NCBI GenBank assembly: GCA_046290815.1 | Contig: JBKBUF010000042.1 | Coordinates: 1 to 27,280, forward strand | From: JBKBUF01 sp046290815 | Lineage (GTDB): Bacteria > Bacteroidota > Bacteroidia > Cytophagales > Cytophagaceae | Length of the DNA stretch: 27,280 bases | Direction of reading: 5' to 3' | In this document: positions 1 through 7,168 of the stretch, piece by piece | Numbering within the stretch: position 1 is the first letter of the stretch | How the letters are laid out: the number at the start of each line of letters is the position of its first letter | Notes under the pieces: model-generated | The model's input: only the letters and a program-made list of their open reading frames with translations | The model's database searches: none | What the model was told of the DNA's origin: nothing | Program-made: the position numbers and the translations under genes

Positions 1-146
1 CTAATTCTTATATTGGCAGCGGATCTAATATTATAAATAATATTGAAATAGGAGAAAGGGTATTAGTTGGGTTAGGTAGTAATGTTTTGAAAAGTATACC
101 TTCAGATACCAGGGTGGCGGGCAATCCTGCCAAGGCTCTGGACTAA
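1..146 (+). CDS. Hexapeptide-repeat acyltransferase, C-terminal fragment
   Basis: Only the last 47 codons are in the window; codons run from base 3 and stop at TAA 144-146. The peptide shows short repeats of left-handed beta-helix type (IGSGSNI, IEIGERV, VGLGSNV). It ends with the VAGNPAKAL signature found at the C-terminus of sugar O- or N-acetyltransferases of the NeuD/PglD/serine acetyltransferase fold. It probably acetylates a nucleotide sugar or polysaccharide residue of the locus to its right, but the substrate cannot be told from this fragment. It converges with the dehydrogenase gene that ends 8 bp away. The 5' part lies outside the window. Confidence 0.8.
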   Translation, partial: NSYIGSGSNIINNIEIGERVLVGLGSNVLKSIPSDTRVAGNPAKALD

Positions 147-154
147 ATGTCTGG

Positions 155-1186
155 TTATTTTGAAAACTTTTCGTAACCGCTTTTATAAATTCTTTCAATT
201 ATCTCCACGACTTTTAACCCTTCTAATGCATTGGTTGTGGCGGTTGCATGTCCCCGGAGAGTGTTTACTACATTTTCAATGATGAAATGATGATTTGCTG
301 CAGAGCCTTTATAAGTTCCATAGTCATTGGGAGGGTTTGAAGGTGGTAATACCGGCATGGTGTAATCCTTGATATGACAATATTCTACTTCATTCATGTA
401 TTGTCCTCCTACCTTAACACTGCCTTTTTCTCCTATAATTGTAATGCTACTTTCCAGGTTGGAGTCATACACTGAAGTTGAAAAATTAAAGGATCCTATT
501 CCCCCATTAATAAAATCAAAACTTACAAAGCCGGAGTCTTCAAAGTCTGTCAGATGGGTGTGGGAGAAGTCTTTGAACCTTGCATTAATATTTTCAATGT
601 CACCAAACAGCCAGTACATGATATCAATGAAGTGCGAAAATTGAGTAAATAAAGTGCCACCATCCATTTCTTTATTTCCTTTCCAGGTACCTTTTTTATA
701 GTAGCGCTCATCACGGTTCCAGTAGCAATTGATCTGGACCATGTATATTTTGCCCAAGGTTTTGTTCTCAATAATTTCTTTAAGCCAGATAGAAGGAGGA
801 GAGTATCTGTTTTGCATTACACAGAAAACATTCCTTGATACTTGCAGAGATTTGAAGATTACCTCTTCGCATTCCCTCTTGGTAAGACCCATTGGTTTTT
901 CTATGACCACATGTTTCCGTTTTTCCAAAGCTAATATTGCCTGTTGAGCGTGAAGTCCGTTAGGTGTGCAGATGCAGACTACGTCAATACCGTCAGCTGA
1001 ATTAAGAAGTTCTTCTATGGAAGAATAGAAAGGTAGTTGATAAAATTTTCCCAGGTTTAAGTATTCAGGAGGTCGTACATCACACAAGGCCGCGACATTG
1101 CACCTGTGATTTTCAGAGATCATAGCCGCATGACGAAGGCCTATATGGCCGCAACCCACAATACCAAAATTTATTTTATCACTCAT
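155..1186 (-). CDS. wbpB: Gfo/Idh/MocA-family NAD-dependent dehydrogenase, WbpB/WlbA-like (UDP-GlcNAc-uronate 3-dehydrogenase)
   Basis: A 343-residue cytoplasmic oxidoreductase. The N-terminal Rossmann motif GIVGCGHIG (residues 8-16) and the EKP motif with the family's lysine (K97) are clear. They are followed by the DGGTLF..FSHFID stretch (about 175-188) holding the histidine/aspartate region of the active site. In the WbpB/WlbA branch the enzyme oxidises C3 of UDP-GlcNAc uronate so that an aminotransferase can add nitrogen. That substrate is inferred from the neighbours: the WbpD-type acetyltransferase starts its coding stop only 1 bp upstream, and a WbpE-type aminotransferase heads the same leftward block. 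The family is broad, so other sugar substrates remain possible; the protein is longer than the roughly 316-residue Pseudomonas WbpB. Last gene of the leftward block. Confidence 0.82.
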   Translation of the reverse strand: MSDKINFGIVGCGHIGLRHAAMISENHRCNVAALCDVRPPEYLNLGKFYQLPFYSSIEELLNSADGIDVVCICTPNGLHAQQAILALEKRKHVVIEKPMGLTKRECEEVIFKSLQVSRNVFCVMQNRYSPPSIWLKEIIENKTLGKIYMVQINCYWNRDERYYKKGTWKGNKEMDGGTLFTQFSHFIDIMYWLFGDIENINARFKDFSHTHLTDFEDSGFVSFDFINGGIGSFNFSTSVYDSNLESSITIIGEKGSVKVGGQYMNEVEYCHIKDYTMPVLPPSNPPNDYGTYKGSAANHHFIIENVVNTLRGHATATTNALEGLKVVEIIERIYKSGYEKFSK

Positions 1187-1187
1187 T

Positions 1188-1757
1188 TCAGCTGATTCTG
1201 CTTACCTGATTATTATTTAATTTGTAAACCTTATTGCTTTCAGGGCATATAGCTTTGTTTTCTTTGTCAAAAGCCAGTTTGTGTCCGTACTCACTCATCC
1301 AGCCTTTTTGCCTGGCTGGATTTCCGTACACCAATGCATATGCCGGTACTGACTTTGTTACTACTGCACCTGCACCAATAAACGCAAATTCACCTATGGT
1401 TATTCCACATAAAATTGTTGCATTAGCTCCAATGGTTGCCCCTTTTTTTACCAATGTGGTTTTGTATTCATGTTTTCTGCTAACGGCGCTTCTGGGATTA
1501 ATTACATTGGTGAAAACCATGGAAGGCCCCAAGAAGACATTATCTTCGCAAATAACGCCGGTATAGACAGAAACATTATTTTGTATTTTAACATTGTTTC
1601 CGATGACGACATTAGGGGATATAACTACATTTTGCCCAATAGAGCAGTTTTGGCCTATTTTAGAATTGGACATTATGTGCGTGAAATGCCATATTTTGGT
1701 TCCGTTACCAATTTGGCAATCAGGATCAATAATTGAGGAAGGGTGGCAGTAAAACAT
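1188..1757 (-). CDS. wbpD: UDP-2-acetamido-3-amino-2,3-dideoxy-glucuronate N-acetyltransferase (WbpD/WlbB family)
   Basis: A 189-residue left-handed beta-helix acetyltransferase that uses acetyl-CoA to acetylate the 3-amino group of UDP-GlcNAc(3NH2)A. Hexapeptide repeats fill residues about 8-150. The stretches KIQNNVSVYTGV, GPSMVFTNVINPRS, TLVKKGATIGAN and GNPARQKGWMSE match, nearly residue for residue, the pattern I know from Pseudomonas WbpD and Bordetella WlbB. This makes it one of the firmest specific assignments in the locus. The C-terminal 30 residues (after GHKLAF) are lysine/asparagine-rich and not part of the fold. The gene lies 1 bp from the dehydrogenase that follows and 49 bp after the glycosyltransferase that precedes it, consistent with one leftward transcript. 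Confidence 0.9.
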   Translation of the reverse strand: MFYCHPSSIIDPDCQIGNGTKIWHFTHIMSNSKIGQNCSIGQNVVISPNVVIGNNVKIQNNVSVYTGVICEDNVFLGPSMVFTNVINPRSAVSRKHEYKTTLVKKGATIGANATILCGITIGEFAFIGAGAVVTKSVPAYALVYGNPARQKGWMSEYGHKLAFDKENKAICPESNKVYKLNNNQVSRIS

Positions 1758-1806
1758 GCAAGTTCAGATTTTTAATACATGTAATGGGATTTTTGTATCG
1801 ATTAAT

Positions 1807-2901
1807 TTAGTTTGACTTCAATAATTCTCTAAAATATTTCAAATATAAATCCTTGTTTGAATTTACAGAATAATAGGTTTCTACAGTTTCTCTGCCTTTG
1901 TTTCCCATTTCATTTCTCATATGTTCATTTTCAATAAGTATTGATAGTTTGCTGATCCAATCATCTGGTGAATAAGCCAGGAAACCATTTATTCCATCTT
2001 GTATTATAGTTGTATTAACGCCAACCGGGGACATAATGGTAGGAATTCCAAGTGCCATGTATTGTAATCCTTTTAATCCACACTTGCCTTTGGTCCATTC
2101 ATCATCAGGCAAGGGCATAATACCTATATCTATTTCTGATAAATCTTTTACTTCAGTCTCATGATTCCATCTTGATCCTTTTAAATTTAATTTAGGATTT
2201 ACATAGTTTTCATCACCAATTACTTTAAAGTAAATTAAACTTCCATATTTGTTTATAAGCTTTTCCAGATATTCAACAATAAATTCAAAATGTATTATTG
2301 TGGAAAAGCTTCCACTCCATCCGATGCATACTCTTTCTTTTTTTTGTTTTATAGTTATCCTATATTTATCAGTATCAATTGTTGTCGGGATTATTTTAAC
2401 GTTAGAATTGTATTGTAAAGCAAAATTTGCTAAATATTCATTGCCCGCAAAAATCATATGGGATAATGATATTAAATCTTTGGTTTTATCAGGATTTTTT
2501 AGGAACTGAAGTCTTTTATTATTGCTTTTGTTTTCTCCTGTTTGTTGCCTCCATATGGAGTCGTCGAAATCAAAAATAATTTTAGATCGGTATGAAAATA
2601 ACCTCTCAAAAATTGAAGTGCCAAGCATGAAGCCTTCTCTTTGAATGAAAACAATTTCGTATTTAGAAAATAATATTTTCTTTAATAATTTAAAAATGGA
2701 CTTAATCAGAATAATAATTTTTGTAAGGAATTTTCCCTTAGAATAGTAAATTTTGTCATCATGCTGGTTTAGCAAGAAAATTTGTTTGCAAACAAATTCA
2801 TGTTGGTTTAAAAAGTCGATATATTGTTCAAATCTGAATCTTTGGGATGGGGACCTGTCAGGCCTGTGAAGCGCCAGAAACAATACTTTATTTTTTTTCA
2901 T
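1807..2901 (-). CDS. Glycosyltransferase, GT4-like (GT-B fold)
   Basis: A 364-residue cytoplasmic or membrane-associated glycosyltransferase. Features visible are a basic, hydrophobic patch (about 55-80), DFDDSIW (111-117), the domain-linking GWSGS (194-198) and the donor-site stretch KCGLKGLQYMALGIP (273-287) followed by SPVGVN. These place it among GT4-like enzymes common in Bacteroidota polysaccharide loci. The usual E-x7-E pair of GT4 is not present as such: lysine/cysteine and glutamine stand where the glutamates are expected, as in a subgroup with a KCG-K-LQYMA motif. Donor and acceptor are unknown. It sits between the epimerase (6 bp upstream) and the WbpD-type acetyltransferase, so a role in assembling the same glycan is likely. 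Confidence 0.8.
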   Translation of the reverse strand: MKKNKVLFLALHRPDRSPSQRFRFEQYIDFLNQHEFVCKQIFLLNQHDDKIYYSKGKFLTKIIILIKSIFKLLKKILFSKYEIVFIQREGFMLGTSIFERLFSYRSKIIFDFDDSIWRQQTGENKSNNKRLQFLKNPDKTKDLISLSHMIFAGNEYLANFALQYNSNVKIIPTTIDTDKYRITIKQKKERVCIGWSGSFSTIIHFEFIVEYLEKLINKYGSLIYFKVIGDENYVNPKLNLKGSRWNHETEVKDLSEIDIGIMPLPDDEWTKGKCGLKGLQYMALGIPTIMSPVGVNTTIIQDGINGFLAYSPDDWISKLSILIENEHMRNEMGNKGRETVETYYSVNSNKDLYLKYFRELLKSN

Positions 2902-2907
2902 AATCCA

Positions 2908-3909
2908 TCAATCTTCCAACCAAACCGGCGGAAGTTTTTCTGTAATTTCTATACCATTGAATTTTGAAGTTTTTCTTGCGCCATGAGTTTTGACCCATTT
3001 TACAGTTTTCTCAAGACCTTCTTTTAGGGAAATGATTTTAGAGCTGTCAATTTTAAATACTTTTTTTGCTTTTTCATGGTCGGAATATGCATGTACTACT
3101 TCATTCCGTGCTTCCACAAATCTGATTTTCCCCGGTATTCCCATGGTTTCCATTACTGTCTCGGCAAGTTCAAGTACTGAATATTCTTTATCTCCCCCAA
3201 TGTTAAATATTTCATTATATGCTTCCGGATTATTAATGCAATTAGCTATATAGGGAGCAACATCATCAATGTAACTAAATGCCCTGGTTTGTTTTCCATC
3301 ACCATAAATTGTTAATGGAATTCCTTGCATAAGTTGATTCATGAAGATGCCAATAACATTTCTGTACCTGTCTCCGATATTTTGAAATTCTCCAAAAACA
3401 TTATGAGGCCTGAATATAATGTAATTCAAACCAAACATTTCATGGGCAGTTTTTAAGTCTAACTCAACAGCAAACTTAGCTACACCATAGGGGTCTTCAG
3501 GTTTGGGATCAGCTGTCTCAATCATTGGAACTATTTGGGTTCCATATACTGCAATTGAGGAGGTGAAAATAAAACATTTTATTTTATTTTTAATAGAAGC
3601 ATTTATCAGATTAATACTACCAATAAGATTGTTATTGTAATTGAATCTACGAATAAAGTGACTTAATCCTTCGGCTGCATATGCTGCTAGATGAAAAACG
3701 TAGTCAAATTTATATCGATGAAAAATGTCGGAGATTAGTTGTTCATCAGTAATACTTCCTTTAATGAATGTCGCTTTTTTGTTTACATTATCGATGAAAC
3801 CGCCACTGAGATCATCTAATACGATAACAGTATGTCCATTTTGTATTAAATGATTGGTTACGTGTGCTCCTATGAATCCTGCTCCGCCTGTAACAAGTGA
3901 TATTGGCAT
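2908..3909 (-). CDS. NAD-dependent epimerase/dehydratase, extended SDR (nucleotide-sugar 4-epimerase type)
   Basis: A 333-residue extended short-chain dehydrogenase. The NAD-binding glycine motif GGAGFIG is at residues 8-14. The catalytic serine region TSS is at 116-118, and the Tyr-Lys pair of YGVAK is at Y141/K145. The sequence IYGDGKQTRAFSYIDDV (about 201-217) is the substrate-binding signature of UDP-sugar epimerases. It should convert one NDP-sugar to another for the polysaccharide; UDP-glucose or UDP-GlcNAc 4-epimerase is the best guess, but an SDR of this type cannot be assigned a substrate by eye. The C-terminus has an extra tail (KFNGIEITEKLPPVWLED) beyond the usual end. It is distinct in sequence from the galE-like gene at 14108. 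Confidence 0.82.
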   Translation of the reverse strand: MPISLVTGGAGFIGAHVTNHLIQNGHTVIVLDDLSGGFIDNVNKKATFIKGSITDEQLISDIFHRYKFDYVFHLAAYAAEGLSHFIRRFNYNNNLIGSINLINASIKNKIKCFIFTSSIAVYGTQIVPMIETADPKPEDPYGVAKFAVELDLKTAHEMFGLNYIIFRPHNVFGEFQNIGDRYRNVIGIFMNQLMQGIPLTIYGDGKQTRAFSYIDDVAPYIANCINNPEAYNEIFNIGGDKEYSVLELAETVMETMGIPGKIRFVEARNEVVHAYSDHEKAKKVFKIDSSKIISLKEGLEKTVKWVKTHGARKTSKFNGIEITEKLPPVWLED

Positions 3910-3929
3910 ATAATTTTAGTTTAGTTTTC

Positions 3930-3950
3930 AAAAAAAGCGATTGGTTCGCT
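3930..3950 (-). terminator. Possible weak intrinsic terminator
   Basis: Read on the minus strand, a 5-bp stem AGCGA/TCGCT (3950-3946 with 3940-3936) with a 5-nt loop is followed at once by a run of seven T. It lies in the 68-bp gap after the methyltransferase and before the epimerase. The stem is short, so it would at most attenuate transcription into the downstream genes; it could also be chance. Confidence 0.35.
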
Positions 3951-3977
3951 CTGGATTTATAAAATTAGTATAATAAA

Positions 3978-4853
3978 TCATTTTTTAGTATAGTATCCTT
4001 TAATCGTCACGCCTTTGGATGTAAAAGTGAGTAAAAAGTTTATAATTTTTTTTATAATTTTAAGATGCCATCGCTTTTCGATTTTTAAACGTAACTTTTC
4101 ATCTGTCGATTTTTCTTTAACTGAATCCTGGTGTGATTGTATTCCCATTCCGAACTCCAGTCTGCTAAAGCTAATTCCGGTGCATAGAATCTTTTTGGTA
4201 GTGAAACCATTGTTATTCATAAGGAACTTAAGCGTTTTAGGGGTGTAATATGAAAGGTGTTCCGGGTAAGTAATGATATTATAATTTTGTTTTAATAAAT
4301 ATCTGCTAATTGAATTAAAGTTAGGAGTAGTACAGTAAAACAATCCATTTTTTCTTAAAAGTGTATGTACTTTTTGTATCTCCTTCACTGGATTATTAAT
4401 ATGTTCCAGTACTTCGAATGAAGTAATTACGTCAAATGACTCGACCGGGTAGTTTTCAGTTTTTAAGATACCTTTTGTAATTTTTATTCCTTTGTCCAGG
4501 TTTATTTTATATGCTGTTTCTGAAAATTCAGTTCCATGTACTTCCCATCCTCGATGTTTTGCAATCTCAAGAAAGTCTCCTGCGCCGCAGCCTACATCTA
4601 AGATTCTATTTAATTTCCTGAATTTTTCAAATTCATCAAGCAATTTGTTGTAACTGGAAATTGTTGCCGGAGATATGTAAGGTGAATTTTGATAGGAATA
4701 AATGTTATAGTAGTTTGTCAATTCTTCTTCTGTTGGAATAGATGCCATGAACACAAAATCACAATGAGTGCATTTCTGTAATCCAAGCTTTTGATATCCT
4801 TTTAAGGGTTTTACCGGGCTGTTGCAAATCAAACAGTGGGAATGAAATTTCAT
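3978..4853 (-). CDS. Class I SAM-dependent methyltransferase with N-terminal Cys4 zinc-binding module
   Basis: A 291-residue protein. The N-terminus has two CxxC pairs (C7/C10 and C28/C31), a zinc-ribbon-like module. Next comes a SAM-binding Rossmann domain with motif I LDVGCGAGDF (85-94), an acidic residue ending beta-2 (E109), and FDVITSFEVLEHINNP typical of the Methyltransf_23/11 group. This layout is familiar from sugar and polysaccharide methyltransferases, in which the zinc module precedes the catalytic domain. It most likely methylates a sugar of the exported glycan or its nucleotide precursor; the atom methylated is unknown. It follows the WbpE-type aminotransferase by 156 bp and precedes the SDR gene by 68 bp on the same strand. 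Confidence 0.82.
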   Translation of the reverse strand: MKFHSHCLICNSPVKPLKGYQKLGLQKCTHCDFVFMASIPTEEELTNYYNIYSYQNSPYISPATISSYNKLLDEFEKFRKLNRILDVGCGAGDFLEIAKHRGWEVHGTEFSETAYKINLDKGIKITKGILKTENYPVESFDVITSFEVLEHINNPVKEIQKVHTLLRKNGLFYCTTPNFNSISRYLLKQNYNIITYPEHLSYYTPKTLKFLMNNNGFTTKKILCTGISFSRLEFGMGIQSHQDSVKEKSTDEKLRLKIEKRWHLKIIKKIINFLLTFTSKGVTIKGYYTKK

Positions 4854-4886
4854 TAATAATCTAAAATTGTAATTATGTTATTATTT

Positions 4887-4922
4887 AATAAAAAATTATC
4901 AAAAAATAATGTTTTTTGATAA
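4887..4922 (-). terminator. AT-rich hairpin after the aminotransferase gene, candidate terminator or attenuator
   Basis: A perfect 11-bp inverted repeat: TTATCAAAAAA at 4896-4906 and TTTTTTGATAA at 4912-4922, with a 5-nt loop. On the minus strand it is followed by a run of T (complement of 4887-4895). It is in the 156-bp gap between the wbpE-like gene (stop at 5010) and the methyltransferase (start at 4853). It contains almost no G/C, so its strength as a terminator is uncertain; partial attenuation inside an operon, or a promoter-proximal operator for the methyltransferase, are alternatives. Confidence 0.5.
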
Positions 4923-5009
4923 ATAGTGCAACCATGTAATAAAAAGCCTTGATATTTCAATGTTTTAATATGTTTAATACTGTTTTTTCGTTATTAAAGT
5001 TGTCTTGCT

Positions 5010-6149
5010 TTAAGATTTTTCAGAAGCAAATCTTTGAATTTTTTCACAAATATATTCAAGGTCAGCCATGGGTATTTCGGGATATATTGGTAGTGAAAGC
5101 AGCTCATTGCATAATTGTTCTGATATAGGAAAATCCCCCTTTTTATAGCCGAGAAATTTGTATCCAGGTTGAAGGTGTAATGGTAATGGATAATACACCA
5201 TTGTTTCTATGCCGTGCTTCAAAAGATAATTTTTTAATTTGTCTCTTCTATTTTCTTTAATTCTGAGCGTATATTGGTGGTAGCAGTGGTTTGCTTCGAT
5301 GCTTTTTTGTGGTGTGGTTATAAATTCTATATTATTTAGCTGGTTATTATAAAACTGGGCTACTTGTATTCTTTTATCAATGTATTGTTCAATATGGTTT
5401 AACTTTGAAATTAAAATAGTTGCCTGGATGGTGTCCAATCTTGAATTTACGCCAATCATTTCATGGATATATTTATCTTTTTGCCCATGTCGTGCTATCA
5501 TTTTAAGTTTTTGAGAAAGCTCACGATCATTACAAAATATTGCTCCTCCATCTCCGTAACAGCCTAGAATTTTCGTAGGAAAAAAGGAGGTTGTTCCGAT
5601 ATCTGCCAATGCTCCGGTCATATATTTCACTGAATTATGGTAGTAATAAGATCCGAGAGACTGAGCGTTGTCTTCGATGATATAGATGTTTTTAGATGGG
5701 ATTAAATGTTTTAATGAATGTATATTTACAGGATTTCCAAAAAGGTGGACTGGCAGAACAACTTTTGTAGATGGATTAATCTGTTCTGCACATTTTTCCA
5801 GGTCCATATTAAACGTAGAAATATCCACGTCTACAAAAACCGGTTTAATTTTTAATATTGCCGCTGCTTCCAGAGGTGATATGTAGGTAAAAGCAGGAAT
5901 AATTACTTCATCTCCTTTTCTAAGATCCAGGGCCATAAGAGCAATTTGCAAAGCGTCAGTTCCATTGCCACAGGTGATGCAGTAATTTGCATTTATTTTT
6001 TTGGCTAGCTGCGCTTCCAGGGTATAGACTTCGTTTCCCAGTATAAAACTTGATTCCTCGAGGGTTTTGGTAATACCGTTAAGTACTTCATTTTTAATGG
6101 TTAAATACTGCGCTCTAAGGTCAAAAAATTTAATTGATTTATTAGCCAC
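5010..6149 (-). CDS. wbpE: DegT/DnrJ/EryC1 PLP-dependent sugar aminotransferase (WbpE/WlbC type)
   Basis: A 379-residue fold-type I aminotransferase. CGNGTDALQ (60-68) binds the PLP phosphate, EDNAQSLGS (159-167) holds the PLP-contacting aspartate and glutamine, and TSFFPTK ends in the Schiff-base lysine K193. Downstream, LGCYGDGGAIF.ND.EL, IARHGQ and GVNSRLDT..A.IL..KL match the pattern I know from Pseudomonas WbpE. That enzyme transfers an amino group from glutamate to the 3-keto-UDP-GlcNAc uronate made by WbpB. With wbpD and wbpB in the same leftward block the assignment is strong. It is the first gene of the block; transcription probably starts in the 167-bp region shared with wzm. Confidence 0.88.
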   Translation of the reverse strand: MANKSIKFFDLRAQYLTIKNEVLNGITKTLEESSFILGNEVYTLEAQLAKKINANYCITCGNGTDALQIALMALDLRKGDEVIIPAFTYISPLEAAAILKIKPVFVDVDISTFNMDLEKCAEQINPSTKVVLPVHLFGNPVNIHSLKHLIPSKNIYIIEDNAQSLGSYYYHNSVKYMTGALADIGTTSFFPTKILGCYGDGGAIFCNDRELSQKLKMIARHGQKDKYIHEMIGVNSRLDTIQATILISKLNHIEQYIDKRIQVAQFYNNQLNNIEFITTPQKSIEANHCYHQYTLRIKENRRDKLKNYLLKHGIETMVYYPLPLHLQPGYKFLGYKKGDFPISEQLCNELLSLPIYPEIPMADLEYICEKIQRFASEKS

Positions 6150-6222
6150 AAATTCTCTCCTTTAACTAATAATTTATAACTTTTTTTATAATGTAACGTA
6201 CCTTGAAATTATTGATTTTATC

Positions 6223-6243
6223 ATCAAATATACTATATTTGAT
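6223..6243. promoter_or_regulatory. 21-bp perfect palindrome containing divergent -7 promoter elements
   Basis: Arms ATCAAATATA (6223-6232) and TATATTTGAT (6234-6243) flank a single central C. Each arm contains TATATTTG, which fits the Bacteroidota sigma-A consensus TAnnTTTG: 6234-6241 reading right and 6225-6232 reading left. On the right-reading side ATTG (6211-6214) lies 19 bp upstream, the spacing expected for the -33 TTTG element. On the left-reading side possible ATTG matches lie at 17 or 22 bp spacing, a poorer fit. This is the best candidate promoter pair for wzm-wzt and for the wbpE-led block, and its symmetry could also serve a dimeric regulator. Confidence 0.6.
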
Positions 6244-6265
6244 ATTCAGCAATACAATGATAAAT

Positions 6266-6295
6266 AGATGTTTAAGGTAACATCTTTATCGATGT
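6266..6295 (+). promoter_or_regulatory. Overlapping alternative hairpins in the wzm leader
   Basis: AGATGTT (6266-6272) pairs perfectly with AACATCT (6279-6285) across a 6-nt loop. The ACATC within the second arm (6280-6284) can instead pair with GATGT at 6291-6295. The two folds exclude each other. They lie between the proposed promoter and the wzm start at 6317, in the leader of the exporter mRNA. Stems are short and AT-rich, so this may be chance. Confidence 0.3.
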
Positions 6296-6316
6296 GGCAA
6301 AATCTTAATAAAATAA

Positions 6317-7168
6317 ATGAATAAATCACCCGAAACTTTTTTTTTTGAATACGAAATAAAGCCTCAAACCAAACTAAGTTTTAATATTGGTGAGTTATGG
6401 CAATATAAAGAACTTTTTTATTTTTTCACCTGGAGGGATATTAAGGTAAAGTACAAACAAACGTTTCTAGGCTTTTTATGGGCGGTGTTGCAGCCATTGC
6501 TGATGATGCTGATTTTTACTTATTTTTTTGGAAGGATGCTAAATGTTCCTTCTGATAATGTACCCTACCCTGTATTTGTTTATTCAGGATTAATGTTTTG
6601 GAATCTCTTTTCTTCCGGAGTAACGAATGCCGCAAACAGCATGGTGACTAATTCCAATATTATTAAAAAAATATATTTTCCTCGATTAATCATTCCATTA
6701 TCATCAGTTTTAGTTTCTGTTTTTGATTTTGTGATCACATTGGCACTTTATATTTTACTGATGGTTTATTATTCTAATAAAATGGATATAAATGTTTTAT
6801 CTGTTTTGTTTTATTTTCCTCTTTCTTTAGTTATGACCTTGATGACAACTTTGGGTTTAGGAAGTCTTCTTGCTTCATTAAATGTAAAATTTCGTGATTT
6901 CAGATACGCTTTACCTTTTTTAATTCAATTATTATTTTTTGTTACCCCGGTAATATATCCTTCAAGTGTTATGAATAACAAAATCGGGGGCTTAATTCTT
7001 TCTTTAAACCCCCTCACTGGTTCAATTGAATTGATAAGGTTATCACTTATTGGAAGTCCAATCAATTGGTCCCTAATTATACCTGGTATAATAATATCTG
7101 TGGTAATGTTTATTTTAGGATTGTATTATTTTAGAAAGACCGAGAGTTATTTTGCTGATATTGCATGA
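6317..7168 (+). CDS. wzm: Polysaccharide ABC exporter, permease subunit (Wzm type)
   Basis: A 283-residue ABC-2 type membrane protein. After a cytoplasmic N-terminus comes YKELFYFFTWRDIKVKYKQTFLGFLWAVLQPLLMM, the amphipathic entry of Wzm/TagG permeases. About six hydrophobic segments follow, ending near residue 275. The subunit forms the channel that carries undecaprenyl-linked O-antigen or capsular polysaccharide from the cytoplasm to the periplasm. Its stop overlaps the start of the ATPase gene by 4 bp (ATGA), which supports coupled translation. As first gene of the rightward block it is preceded by the divergent promoter region. Confidence 0.92.
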   Translation: MNKSPETFFFEYEIKPQTKLSFNIGELWQYKELFYFFTWRDIKVKYKQTFLGFLWAVLQPLLMMLIFTYFFGRMLNVPSDNVPYPVFVYSGLMFWNLFSSGVTNAANSMVTNSNIIKKIYFPRLIIPLSSVLVSVFDFVITLALYILLMVYYSNKMDINVLSVLFYFPLSLVMTLMTTLGLGSLLASLNVKFRDFRYALPFLIQLLFFVTPVIYPSSVMNNKIGGLILSLNPLTGSIELIRLSLIGSPINWSLIIPGIIISVVMFILGLYYFRKTESYFADIA

